A stretch of DNA of 64,000 nt from an uncultured Prevotellaceae bacterium (GCA_900317325.1 ONGE01000013.1:1-64000), one strand, 5' to 3'. Positions 38,192-47,306 are shown, numbered from the stretch's first letter. The notes: a model not told the origin generated them from the sequence alone. Made by a program: numbers and translations.

Positions 38192-38222
38192 TTGCAAGAT
38201 TGTGATAAAATCGTTATATTTG
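38192..38222 (+). promoter_or_regulatory. Promoter of the LRR-dockerin gene
   Basis: TTG (38192-38194), 20 bp, TATATTTG (38215-38222), a full match to the Bacteroidetes promoter pattern; 50 bases upstream of the ATG. Confidence 0.68.
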
Positions 38223-38271
38223 CGGTGTTATAAAAAGAAATTGATGATTAACCTAATAAAACTGATTTGTT

Positions 38272-40968
38272 ATGAAAAAGACATTACTTCTCCTGATTGC
38301 GGTGATGATGGCATCGCTGGCAGCGCGCGCCGACTTGCTAATCAATGCCACCACCTTCCCTGACGTGAACTTCCGCTCCTACATGATGAGCGAGTATCCC
38401 AGCGGTGTCATCCCTTCGATAGATCTCATCATGCGCACCGAGCTGAACCTGAGTTACAAACAGATCTCGGATGCTACCGGTATCAAACACTTCCGCAATC
38501 TGACTCATCTTGATTTATACAGTAATAATCTGTCATCGATTGATGTGAGCGAGAATACCAAGTTGACTTATCTCAACGTGGGTTACAACCATCTGACTAC
38601 AATCGATGTGACCAACAACAAGGACTTGGAGGAGCTATATTGTCAGAGCAATCAGTTCACCACGCTCCAGATTACCGATATGCCCCGGCTCAGGACATTC
38701 TGGGTGTTCAAGAACCCTTCGTTGACGGGTCTTTACTGTTGGCGTAACGTATTGACTAGTCTCGACGTGAGCGATTGCCCTGAGTTAATACAACTCAAGT
38801 GTTACAACAATGCCAATTTGAACAAGATCTATGGCCTGGCCGGTTGCACCAAACTGACGTGGCTGGACTGTGAGGATTGCTCATTCAGCACCTTGCCCGA
38901 ACTCAGCAGCTTGACTAAACTGGAAACGCTCCTGGTGGGCAACAACTACTTCACCTCACTGGATGTGTCAGAGCATTATTATCTCAAGTCGCTCTATTCT
39001 GCTGGTAACAGCCGCTTGACCGAACTCTACTGCGGTCAGTGCCGGCTGTCCACTCTCAGAATCACGAACTGTACCGCATTGACCAAGCTGTATTGCTATG
39101 GGAATCACTACCTTGAGACGATCACCGGTTTAGCCACTTGCACAGCGCTCGAGAATGTATCGTGTTACAGCTGTTCGCTGACCAGCCTTGATGAGCTGCA
39201 GAACATGGACAATCTGCAGACCCTCGTCTGCTCGGCCAACAAACTCGTCACACTCTCGCTCACCGAATTGCCTAACCTGTGTCAGCTCTGGGTTGACGAT
39301 AATGCGTTGCTCACCAGTCTGGAGTGCAATCGCAATGACTTGACCTCGCTCAACGTGACCAACTGTACCGCCTTGACTTCGCTGGATTGTATTTTGAACC
39401 ACAACCTGCCCGAAATCATGGGTCTGGAAACTTGCAGCGCCATGACAATGTTGAATTGTATCGATTGTTCCTTGACCGACTTGAGCAGCGTGGCCAATAT
39501 GCCCAACTTGCAATACCTCTACTGCACCGATAATCAATTGACCTCACTCGATGTCTCAAGCAACAATCAGCTGGTCTATCTGCATTGCTACAATAATGAT
39601 TTGACCTCGCTCAACGTGACGGGATGCACAGCATTGACCAACCTGCAATGCTATGATAACGAAAACCTGCCCGAAATCACGGGTTTGGAAACTTGCACAG
39701 CGATGATCTTCCTGGACTGCGAGAATTGTGCGCTCACCAGCCTGCCCTTGTCCGGCATGAACAATCTGGTACAGTTGCTTTGCCGTTTCAACCAGTTCGA
39801 AACTCTTCAGGTGATCAATAAACCCAATCTGACCGTTCTGCTGGTCTCGGACAACCCGTTGCTTGAGAATTTAGAATGTTATAGTTGTGCCTTGACCTTA
39901 TTGGACTTGTCCGATTGCCCATCTCTCTATTATTTGGATTGTTCTGATAACCAGTTGAGTAGCTTGGATGTCGGCGACGGACCATCTCTCTCTTACCTTG
40001 ATTGCTCTAATAACCAGCTGAGTAGCTTGGATATCAGCCAGTGCCCCGAGCTTTATTACCTCTTGTGCAACAGAAATCAGTTGAGTGAGATAGACCTCAG
40101 TGGCACTAAAGTGAGCCTGCTCTGGTGCAACAGCAACCAATTGACAAGCTTGGACTTGAGCCCTTGTCCCGACAGCTTCTATTCCCTGGATTGCCGCCAG
40201 AACCAGATATCCGGAAGCCTGGACTTCGCCAACTTCCCGGATATGTATCAGCTCTATTGCAGTTATAATGAGATTACCGAGTTGAAAAATGTCGCCAACC
40301 ATGCCAGCCTAATAGGTATTAATTGCCATGCCAATGAATTGACCAGTCTGGACGCCAGCGGCTGCAGCAATCTTGAGGTCATCGCTTGTGCGGGTAACCA
40401 CCTCAGCGAACTGCGTGCCGATAATTGCCCCTCGTTATGGTCGTTGCAGATCTATTACAACAAGATAAAAGCACCCGAAATGGGACAGTTGGTCGCTGAT
40501 CTGCCCACCCGGTCAGCGGATAACATGGGCATCATATATGTACTCGGTAACTATGGCGCATCTTATGAAGAGGCTAACGTCATCACTGTTCCTCAGGTCA
40601 ACGAGGCTACTGCCAAGTACTGGAATGTTGTGCACTATGATAATCAATCAGGATGGCAGCCCTATGCCGGCATTGAATACTTGCCTGGTGACGTGAACAG
40701 TGATGGCAACGTGAACATCACCGACGTGACGATGTTGGTCAACATGTTGGCTACCGGCAATCCCTCGGCCAGTGTGTATCCTGCAGCCGACCTTGACGCT
40801 AACGGAGTCATCAACATCACCGATGTGACCATGCTCATTAATCAGGTGATGCTCAGCACCAAGAAGGTGGCTCATCAGTCACCTGAGAGCAAGGCCAGCC
40901 TTATCAAGGGTGGGCTGCTCATCGACGATGAACCTGTCATCCTGGAGATCAATCCCAACCTCAATTGA
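38272..40968 (+). CDS. Exported leucine-rich-repeat protein with C-terminal dockerin pair
   Basis: 898 residues. Signal peptide 1-20 (LLLLIAVMMASLAARA). Residues about 45-785 are more than 25 leucine-rich repeats of about 20-23 residues, pattern LxxLxCxxNxLTSLDVSxCxx, close to the internalin-like class and different from the BspA LRR_5 type of the previous gene. At about 805-862 are two dockerin halves: GDVNSDGNVNITDVTMLVNM and DLDANGVINITDVTMLINQV. A short tail follows (LLIDDEPVILEINPNLN). Predicted to be surface-associated, with the dockerin docking it to a cohesin partner. Shares promoter layout with the previous gene. Function beyond binding unknown. Confidence 0.85.
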   Translation: MKKTLLLLIAVMMASLAARADLLINATTFPDVNFRSYMMSEYPSGVIPSIDLIMRTELNLSYKQISDATGIKHFRNLTHLDLYSNNLSSIDVSENTKLTYLNVGYNHLTTIDVTNNKDLEELYCQSNQFTTLQITDMPRLRTFWVFKNPSLTGLYCWRNVLTSLDVSDCPELIQLKCYNNANLNKIYGLAGCTKLTWLDCEDCSFSTLPELSSLTKLETLLVGNNYFTSLDVSEHYYLKSLYSAGNSRLTELYCGQCRLSTLRITNCTALTKLYCYGNHYLETITGLATCTALENVSCYSCSLTSLDELQNMDNLQTLVCSANKLVTLSLTELPNLCQLWVDDNALLTSLECNRNDLTSLNVTNCTALTSLDCILNHNLPEIMGLETCSAMTMLNCIDCSLTDLSSVANMPNLQYLYCTDNQLTSLDVSSNNQLVYLHCYNNDLTSLNVTGCTALTNLQCYDNENLPEITGLETCTAMIFLDCENCALTSLPLSGMNNLVQLLCRFNQFETLQVINKPNLTVLLVSDNPLLENLECYSCALTLLDLSDCPSLYYLDCSDNQLSSLDVGDGPSLSYLDCSNNQLSSLDISQCPELYYLLCNRNQLSEIDLSGTKVSLLWCNSNQLTSLDLSPCPDSFYSLDCRQNQISGSLDFANFPDMYQLYCSYNEITELKNVANHASLIGINCHANELTSLDASGCSNLEVIACAGNHLSELRADNCPSLWSLQIYYNKIKAPEMGQLVADLPTRSADNMGIIYVLGNYGASYEEANVITVPQVNEATAKYWNVVHYDNQSGWQPYAGIEYLPGDVNSDGNVNITDVTMLVNMLATGNPSASVYPAADLDANGVINITDVTMLINQVMLSTKKVAHQSPESKASLIKGGLLIDDEPVILEINPNLN

Positions 40969-41057
40969 CATGGATCGCTCCCGGATCATCGGTTCCGGAA
41001 TGCCGGTCTTTGTCAGGTTTGCGGCATGTTGATCTGAATCATTGACACCGGCCGAAT

Positions 41058-41103
41058 AATCAATGCGCCAGAGATGTACTTCTACTGGTGCATTGATTTT
41101 TTT
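41058..41103 (+). terminator. Rho-independent terminator of the LRR-dockerin gene
   Basis: 14-bp stem (AATCAATGCGCCAG / CTGGTGCATTGATT, one wobble) followed by seven T. Separates the LRR gene from the amidase genes. Confidence 0.85.
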
Positions 41104-41156
41104 AGTGTAAAGCAATAAAAAACGTGACGAAAAGCTGATGATTATTAAGTTTTTCA

Positions 41157-41164
41157 TATCTTTG
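41157..41164 (+). promoter_or_regulatory. Candidate -7 box (TATCTTTG) of the propeller-amidase gene
   Basis: Matches TAnnTTTG, 33 bases before the ATG at 41198; no clear -33 element. Confidence 0.5.
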
Positions 41165-41197
41165 CTTGTTAAAACGTAATTTCAACGGCAAAGTGAT

Positions 41198-43138
41198 ATG
41201 AAAAGAATCTGTTTGGCAATGACGATGCTGTGTCTGTGGGCCTTGTGCAGCACGGCCGCCGGTGTGATTCCCGGCAGCGTGAAGACGCTGGTGGACAGTT
41301 GCGGCTTTTTCCCTCAACTCAGCCCCGACGGGCAATATGTGCTTTATTCGCCCACCGAGGGCACCAGCCTGATGCTCAAGGACCTCTCGACGGGCACGGT
41401 GAAAACTGTGGCCAGCGAGGGCTACCCGGGCTTTGACGCCATCTGGGGCGGCGACGGTAAGGTGTATTACGTCACCCAGAAGTGCAAGAAAAACTGTCTG
41501 GTCTATCGCACGGGCCACTGCTATGACCCTGCTACGGGCAAGAGCAGCGTCGTGCTCAAGGCGCAGCACGGCCGCGTGCAACCGCTGCGTGCAGCCCATG
41601 GCGTCGTCATCAACGGCGAGCGTCAAGTCTATCGCAGCGCCAAGCAGGTGGGGGCCTATTGCTACACGCGTGGCGACATGCTCTATCTGGTGGACGAGGG
41701 CGGCACGACCCGCTCGTTGCAGCCTGTCAAGAACAGCAACGGCTACCTGTGGGCTTCGTACTCGCCCGATGGCACCAAGGTCATGTTTGAGGCGGCCTCG
41801 CATGGTGTGGTGGTGTGTGACCTCAACGGCAGCATCCTTGCCGAGTTGGGCGAGTTCCTGATGCCCTGCTGGTACAACGACGACTATATCGTGGCCATGA
41901 GTAATGCCGGCAATGTGCGCACCAACGGGTCGCGCATCTGGCTGGTGTCGCTCAACGGCGATGTTTTCAAGCCCTTGACACCTCAAGACGAGCGTGCCGT
42001 TCAGCCCATGGTGGCTGGCGATAAGGTCGTGTACAGTGTCATCTATGACGGCACGGTGAAGCAGTTGGGACTCGATGTGCCTGCCGCCCCCGCGCGTATC
42101 GAAGGCACTGGAAAAGGCAAGGCCGTCAAGGTCAAGAATCCCGTGAGCAAGAAAGATGTGCCGCGTGTGTTCATCAATCCCGGCCACGGCGGCCACGACA
42201 GTGACGACCGCCACATTCCCACTTGGGTGGTGGGAGCACGCGACACGCTGCACTACTACGAGTCCAACTCTAACTTGACCAAGGCTCTTGCGCTGGAGGA
42301 GATTCTCACCAACAAGGGCTACGAGACCGCATTGTCGCGCCGCACCAACAACACCGAGGACGACCTCGATTTGTTCGAGATCGTTTCGCTGGCCGCCAAC
42401 AGCGGGGCCGACATCTTCTTCTCGATCCACAGCAATGCCACGGGCATCGAGAAGCGCATCAACTTCCCCCTGGGGCTCTATCGCGGCTGGGACGGCAAAC
42501 CCGCTGTAGAGGGCAGCCTCAAGCTCAGTGAGGCAGTGATGCGTCATGCCGCCAGCAACCAGCTTGCCGTGTGGACCCATGACCAGCGCAGCCGCGGTGA
42601 CTGGTCATTCTATACCAACTGGGGGTACAAGGTGGGCCTGGGCGTGCTGCGTTTCAACAAGTTGCCCGGCATGTTGAGCGAGGGTTCGTTCCACGACTAC
42701 CTGCCCGAGCGCGAGCGCCTGTTCAGCGACAGCTACTGCTGGCTGGAGGCTTGGAACCAGTCGCTGGGCATGGACGACTACTTTGGCCGTGAGACCAAGT
42801 TCAAGAATGGCGTCATCGCCGGCACGATACGTTGGAGCGACCGTCAGCGCAACGACGATGACCAGCGCCTCTTCGGTGAGGACCAGCTCAAACCCGTGAA
42901 CGGAGCCTTGCTGCGCCTGTACACCGGCCGTGGCGTGATGTCACGCATCTACACGCTCGACATCATGGACAACGGCGTGTTTGTGTTCACCAACCTGCCC
43001 AAGGACAAGTACAAGCTGGAACTGTACTACGGCAACGAGGACCTGTACGAGACCGTCAAGGTCAAGGTGCGCCCCAACGAGACGTCGTACAAGAACCTGA
43101 AACTCAAAACCGACCAGAAGCCGAAGAAAAAGAAGTGA
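41198..43138 (+). CDS. Propeller + N-acetylmuramoyl-L-alanine amidase (Amidase_3) fusion
   Basis: 646 residues. Signal peptide 1-21. Residues about 25-295 form a PD40/TolB-like beta-propeller (PQLSPDGQYVLYSPTEG, IWGGDGKVYYVTQ, YLWASYSPDGTKVMF). The amidase domain, about 322-530, has the zinc-ligand set of the family: FINPGHGGHDSDD, the Glu of YYESNSNLTKAL, FFSIHSNATG, and catalytic Glu in LSEGSFHDYLPE. A C-terminal Ig/CpR-like part follows (about 540-640). It would cleave the stem peptide from MurNAc in the periplasm or at the surface. The two following genes encode the same two modules as separate proteins. Confidence 0.88.
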   Translation: MKRICLAMTMLCLWALCSTAAGVIPGSVKTLVDSCGFFPQLSPDGQYVLYSPTEGTSLMLKDLSTGTVKTVASEGYPGFDAIWGGDGKVYYVTQKCKKNCLVYRTGHCYDPATGKSSVVLKAQHGRVQPLRAAHGVVINGERQVYRSAKQVGAYCYTRGDMLYLVDEGGTTRSLQPVKNSNGYLWASYSPDGTKVMFEAASHGVVVCDLNGSILAELGEFLMPCWYNDDYIVAMSNAGNVRTNGSRIWLVSLNGDVFKPLTPQDERAVQPMVAGDKVVYSVIYDGTVKQLGLDVPAAPARIEGTGKGKAVKVKNPVSKKDVPRVFINPGHGGHDSDDRHIPTWVVGARDTLHYYESNSNLTKALALEEILTNKGYETALSRRTNNTEDDLDLFEIVSLAANSGADIFFSIHSNATGIEKRINFPLGLYRGWDGKPAVEGSLKLSEAVMRHAASNQLAVWTHDQRSRGDWSFYTNWGYKVGLGVLRFNKLPGMLSEGSFHDYLPERERLFSDSYCWLEAWNQSLGMDDYFGRETKFKNGVIAGTIRWSDRQRNDDDQRLFGEDQLKPVNGALLRLYTGRGVMSRIYTLDIMDNGVFVFTNLPKDKYKLELYYGNEDLYETVKVKVRPNETSYKNLKLKTDQKPKKKK

Positions 43139-43208
43139 TTTTTTAGCTTTTAATCTTCATGGTCCTTAATCAAGAAAGAATACTCTTAACTGATAATCTA
43201 TTATAGTA

Positions 43209-44111
43209 ATGAACAAGAAATCAACTATTGTAACGGTTCTGCTGGCGGTGGTGATGCTGCTGCCGGCGATGGCTCAGGAGGTGGAGGTGACCTCGCGCCA
43301 GCGGCTGCTCGAGGGCGTTGAGGGACCGGCCTTCTATCCTGTGCTCAACACCACTGGCGATCGCCTGTTGTTCTCGACCCAGGACGGAGCCTTGAAGTGT
43401 TATGATTTTGCCGATGACGTGACCACTGTCGTGACCCGCGACTATGTGGCCGGTAACGATGCGTGCTGGGGGGGCGACGGCAAGGTGTATTTCGTTACCC
43501 AAGAGACGGGCGACAACCGCCTGATTTACCGCACGGGCCGTTGCTATGACGTGAGGACTCGTGAGACCGCAACCGTCACCCAGGCGCAGCATGGCGCAGT
43601 GCGTGCCGTGCCTGCTACCCGTGGTGGCGCATTGAGGGCTCCCGGAGGCCAGAATTATGCCTCATCGACCGACATCGGTAGTGCCGCCTGGACCGAGGGC
43701 AACCGCGTCCACGTCACCGTGAACGGCGAGGAGCGCGTCTTCAGCCCTGTGGACTCATGGGCCGGCTACCTGTGGGCCTCGCTCTCGCCCGACGGCAAGC
43801 GAGTGGCCTTCTTTGCTGCCGGCAAGGGCATCGTGGTGATTGACTTGCGCGGCCAGATGCTGGCCATGCTGGGCAACTACGAGATGCCGTGCTGGTACAA
43901 TAACGACTACCTGGTGGCACAGAACGCCAAGGACGACGGCCACCAGTTCACCTCGTCGCAGCTGATGCTGCTCAAGGCCGACGGCACGTGGCAGGCCGAG
44001 CTCACCAAGCCCGCCTCGATGTCGATGCAACCCACCTGCGGTGGCGGACGCATCGTCTATACCACCATCGACGGCCTGTTGTATGAAATGAGAATCAACA
44101 TTCACGAATAA
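43209..44111 (+). CDS. Stand-alone PD40/TolB-like beta-propeller protein
   Basis: 300 residues with signal peptide (VTVLLAVVMLLPAMAQ). Homologous along its whole length to residues 25-295 of the upstream fusion protein; shared landmarks: WGGDGKVYFVTQ, LIYRTGRCYDV, GYLWASLSPDGKRVAFF, MPCWYNNDYLVAQN. It stops where the amidase would begin, and the amidase appears as the next gene 14 bases on. Likely binds or senses a cell-wall or glycan partner together with that amidase. Tightly coupled operon. Confidence 0.8.
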   Translation: MNKKSTIVTVLLAVVMLLPAMAQEVEVTSRQRLLEGVEGPAFYPVLNTTGDRLLFSTQDGALKCYDFADDVTTVVTRDYVAGNDACWGGDGKVYFVTQETGDNRLIYRTGRCYDVRTRETATVTQAQHGAVRAVPATRGGALRAPGGQNYASSTDIGSAAWTEGNRVHVTVNGEERVFSPVDSWAGYLWASLSPDGKRVAFFAAGKGIVVIDLRGQMLAMLGNYEMPCWYNNDYLVAQNAKDDGHQFTSSQLMLLKADGTWQAELTKPASMSMQPTCGGGRIVYTTIDGLLYEMRINIHE

Positions 44112-44125
44112 ACCGTTACAGCGTC

Positions 44126-46531
44126 ATGAAAAAGAATATCTTCAAATCGATGATGGCGGCGTTGCTGGCGGTAATGGCCGTGAATGTCGCCACAGCCCAG
44201 CAGCCTCATGTGTACATCAATCCGGGTCACGGTGGCTATGACAGCGATGACCGCAACATGGTCATCTATCCCTTCCACCAGGGCGACAGCGCCGGATCGT
44301 GGGAGTCGAAATCCAACCTGCGCAAGGGCTTGGCCCTGCAGGAAATCCTGCAAAGGAAAGGTTACCAGACCAGCATCTCACGTGTGACCAACACCACGGC
44401 CGACGACCTGGCCCTCTCGACCATCGTCGCCCTGTGTAACCAGAGCGGTGCCGACGTGTTCTATTCCATCCACAGCAACGCCACGGGCTCCAGTGCGGTG
44501 AACAACTTCCCGATGGTGTTCTATCGCGGCTACACGGGCAGTCCCCAAGTGGCCAACGCCGATGTGCTGGCTGCCGACCTGGAACCCTACCTGTATGCCA
44601 GCCAGACCACGGTGTGGACCCATAACTACCAGATCTGGGGCGACTGGTCGTTCCGTCCCGAATGGGGCACCCAGGGCTACGGCGTGCTTCGCGGCAACCG
44701 TGCGGTGGCCAACCTGAGCGAAGGCTCTTTCCACGACTACATCCCCGAGGCTTACCGTCTGCTGGGACTCCAGTACTGCTGGATGGAGGGTTGGAATATC
44801 TCGCTGGGTGCCGACAAGTACTTTGACCGCTTGGGCAACTTCAGCCAGGGTGTGATATCGGGCAACGTGCGCGATGACCGCATTAAGCGCCTGCAGGAGA
44901 ATCCTCAGCCGTTCATCGTCTATGGCGACGACAACCTGATGCCCATCCATGGCGCCACCGTGCGTCTGCTGGACGATAATGGTACCGAGGTGCAGCGCAC
45001 CATGACCGACACGCTGAGGAACGGCATCTACACCTTCAAGTATGTCAATCCCGGCACCTACACCGTCGAGGTGACCGAGCCGAGCCACTTCACCCAGACC
45101 GCTACAGTGACTGTCAACGCCAATGCCTCGACCTATCAGAACTTCTACTTGAAGCGCGTGCGCGACACCCCGCCCGTGGTGGTGGACTACAGCCCCGTGT
45201 GGCACGAGGACGACCCTGCCGTGAAGTGCAGCACGCCCATCGTCCTGTCGTTCAACTGGGACATGGACAGCGTGACCACGTGCAGCGCTTTCACGCTCGA
45301 CCCGCCCGTCGAGGGTAACTTCAAGTGGGAGGATTCCTACTACCGTCTGGTGTTCACGCCCAAGGATGCCTTTGACGTGAACACGCTCTACACCCTCACG
45401 CTCAAGAAGAGCGCCGAGCATGGTGGCGGCACGGCAATGGACGAGGACTTCACGATGCAGTTCTACACCCAGCCGCGCAACCACTTGAGTGAACTGGCCG
45501 TCTTCCCCTACGAGGGCGCTCCCGTCCACTTCAAGACGCCCACCGTGGAATTGCGTGTGGACTCGCTGCTCGACACCTATAACCTGTTCCAGAAACTGCG
45601 CGTGCTCGACAGCGAGGGCAACGAGTTGGCCTGGAACAAACGCAGCATCAAGTACAACAAGAATGGTGATGACTACGGCTTTGTGCGCATCCCCTTGACG
45701 CGTGACATCGAGGCCGGCAAGGATTACCACTTCATCCTTGACGTGGACATCGCCGACACGGCCGGCATCCACCTGCCTGCCGCGCGCCACATCGTCTTCA
45801 AGGGCGTTGACGCCGGTGCCGACAAGCCCGGCATGGAGGTCGTCGAGGAATTTGAAAATGCTGCTGACTTCTACGCAGGCACAAAGAGCACTGTGTCCGC
45901 ATCTAACGAGAGGCTATTTGGAAGCAAGTCATTGCAGGTGGATTATCAATTAGAGTATAGTTGGGAAGGGTATGAGACAAAGATTCAGCCTGCGGGTTCA
46001 CCTCCTGCAATAGATGTGCCGTATGCTCCAGGAGACACCCTTGGTGTCCATGTGTGGGGCGATATGAGTTACAACGATTTGTATGCTGTGATTAGGCTTG
46101 AGAACACGGGCGGCGAGCAGTGGTACAAATTGGGCACGATTGATTTCCATGGATGGCGCTATCTGAGTGTTCCGTTGAACACGTTGCCTGATGATGAAAG
46201 TGTCTTTAGGTTCGACCGCTTTATGGTTATGGAAGGTGATAAGTCGTTCAGCATGAAAGGCACGATACGCTTTGACAACTTGTTGAGGGCTGAGTGCAGC
46301 GGCATCGACGAGGCGTCTATCGCTGGCCTGAAAGTGAAATGCGAGGGCGACTACATTGTCGCCAGTGCCGACACTTGGATCCAGGGCATGGAACTGCTCG
46401 ACATCCAGGGCCGCAGCATCAAGGCCACGGGCGGTAACTGCCTGAACGTTGCCGATGTAGCCACGGGCGTCTATCTCGTCCGTGTCCACATCAACGGTCG
46501 CACCGCCACTAGTAAGGTTGTGGTTAAATAA
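44126..46531 (+). CDS. Multidomain Amidase_3 N-acetylmuramoyl-L-alanine amidase with T9SS C-terminal signal
   Basis: 801 residues. Signal peptide 1-24. Amidase domain about 28-250 with YINPGHGGYDSDD, WESKSNLRKG, FYSIHSNATG and LSEGSFHDYIPE, the full catalytic set. Then a carboxypeptidase-regulatory-like domain (about 270-345, GATVRLLDDNG, TYTVEVTEPSHF), a Big_5-type Ig domain (about 350-455), a further beta domain, and a CBM-like jelly roll (about 571-725, ending GTIRFDNLLRAE). The end (LDIQGRSIKATGG, GVYLVRVHINGRTATSKVVV, K) is a type IX secretion sorting signal. So it is predicted to be secreted or surface-attached. The 45840-46290 segment is AT-rich relative to flanks. Confidence 0.88.
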   Translation: MKKNIFKSMMAALLAVMAVNVATAQQPHVYINPGHGGYDSDDRNMVIYPFHQGDSAGSWESKSNLRKGLALQEILQRKGYQTSISRVTNTTADDLALSTIVALCNQSGADVFYSIHSNATGSSAVNNFPMVFYRGYTGSPQVANADVLAADLEPYLYASQTTVWTHNYQIWGDWSFRPEWGTQGYGVLRGNRAVANLSEGSFHDYIPEAYRLLGLQYCWMEGWNISLGADKYFDRLGNFSQGVISGNVRDDRIKRLQENPQPFIVYGDDNLMPIHGATVRLLDDNGTEVQRTMTDTLRNGIYTFKYVNPGTYTVEVTEPSHFTQTATVTVNANASTYQNFYLKRVRDTPPVVVDYSPVWHEDDPAVKCSTPIVLSFNWDMDSVTTCSAFTLDPPVEGNFKWEDSYYRLVFTPKDAFDVNTLYTLTLKKSAEHGGGTAMDEDFTMQFYTQPRNHLSELAVFPYEGAPVHFKTPTVELRVDSLLDTYNLFQKLRVLDSEGNELAWNKRSIKYNKNGDDYGFVRIPLTRDIEAGKDYHFILDVDIADTAGIHLPAARHIVFKGVDAGADKPGMEVVEEFENAADFYAGTKSTVSASNERLFGSKSLQVDYQLEYSWEGYETKIQPAGSPPAIDVPYAPGDTLGVHVWGDMSYNDLYAVIRLENTGGEQWYKLGTIDFHGWRYLSVPLNTLPDDESVFRFDRFMVMEGDKSFSMKGTIRFDNLLRAECSGIDEASIAGLKVKCEGDYIVASADTWIQGMELLDIQGRSIKATGGNCLNVADVATGVYLVRVHINGRTATSKVVVK

Positions 46532-46561
46532 CTTGTTATCAATGCGATAGCGCTTTTTTAC

Positions 46562-46588
46562 AGTACCTATAGCATCTATAGTGACTAT
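46562..46588 (+). repeat. CTATAGT spacer repeat, copy 1
   Basis: 27 bases (AGTACCTATAGCATCTATAG plus TGACTAT) match 62797-62823 at 24 of 27 positions in the same orientation. Located directly after the amidase gene; copy 2 lies after the NagX-like gene. Confidence 0.55.
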
Positions 46589-46592
46589 AGTG

Positions 46593-46638
46593 AATTAAAC
46601 AAGAAACTGACATTTTGTCAGTTTCTTGTTTAATTTTT
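46593..46638 (+). terminator. 20-bp perfect hairpin, terminator of the amidase operon
   Basis: Arms AATTAAACAAGAAACTGACA and TGTCAGTTTCTTGTTTAATT with loop TTT, followed by TTTT. The longest perfect stem seen in this window. Lies about 60 bases after the amidase stop and 170 bases before the heat-shock gene. Confidence 0.8.
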
Positions 46639-46792
46639 GTGAAAAAACTGACACGGTGGCTGAGGTTTTTAACGGTGGTTAAACATTGGGCCTTTGGCAC
46701 CGGTTTTGCTGAATAGGAAAGTGCTAGCGGGTCGCAAGCCCCGCGAGTGATAACAAGAATAATTAAAGACTCATAAAACATAAATAAAAATT

Positions 46793-46798
46793 AGGAGG
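46793..46798 (+). promoter_or_regulatory. Strong Shine-Dalgarno (AGGAGG) of the hsp20 gene
   Basis: AGGAGG ends 8 bases before the ATG at 46807. Complete Shine-Dalgarno sequences are otherwise not seen in this window, as expected for Bacteroidetes, so this gene may be translated in a distinct way. Confidence 0.7.
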
Positions 46799-46806
46799 TA
46801 AAAACT

Positions 46807-47259
46807 ATGTATTTTCCTGTAATTCGCAACAACAGCAACAATTGGTTAGACACCGCATTCAATGACCTGTTTGACATGGATTGGACTCCCCGCCATGTGA
46901 CCACTGCTCCTGCCGTCAACGTCAAGGAGAGTGACAAGGCATTTACTATGGAGGTCGCCGCTCCTGGTCTGAAGAAGGAGTATTGCACCGTGAACATTAA
47001 CAACGAGGGTAACCTGGTTGTCAAGATCGAACACAAGGCCGAGCACGAGGACAAGTCCGGCGAGGAAGAGGGCGCTAAGTTCCACTACGTGCGCCGCGAA
47101 TTCTCCTACTCCAACTACGAGCAGACCTACATCCTGCCCGACGAGGTAGATAAAGAGGCCATCAGCGCCAAGGTCGAGGACGGCATCCTGTCCATCGAAC
47201 TGCCCAAGCTCGCTCCCGAGCCCGAGAAAAAGATGGATCGCACCATCGAGATTGGCTGA
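46807..47259 (+). CDS. hsp20: Small heat-shock protein (Hsp20/alpha-crystallin)
   Basis: 150 residues, cytoplasmic. Alpha-crystallin domain about 30-150: PAVNVKESDKAFTMEVAAPG, LVVKIEHKAEHED, FSYSNYEQTYILPDEVDKEA, and the closing AKVEDGILSIELPKL. ATP-independent chaperone that holds unfolding proteins. It is unrelated to the cell-wall genes around it by known function. Regulated separately: own terminators on both sides. Confidence 0.95.
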   Translation: MYFPVIRNNSNNWLDTAFNDLFDMDWTPRHVTTAPAVNVKESDKAFTMEVAAPGLKKEYCTVNINNEGNLVVKIEHKAEHEDKSGEEEGAKFHYVRREFSYSNYEQTYILPDEVDKEAISAKVEDGILSIELPKLAPEPEKKMDRTIEIG

Positions 47260-47306
47260 CGCCATACCAATCAACACGATTTCTTTTCATACGCTTGAAT
47301 AAAACA

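Larger units (their letters stand above)
37970..38271. other. 302-base spacer between two LRR genes
   Basis: In order: GATTAGAG/GTTTAGAG degenerate repeats (37987-38015), a 12-bp hairpin (38019-38046), the second copy of the octamer-periodic repeat (38084-38108), and the promoter at 38192-38222. Nothing coding seen. Confidence 0.6.
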
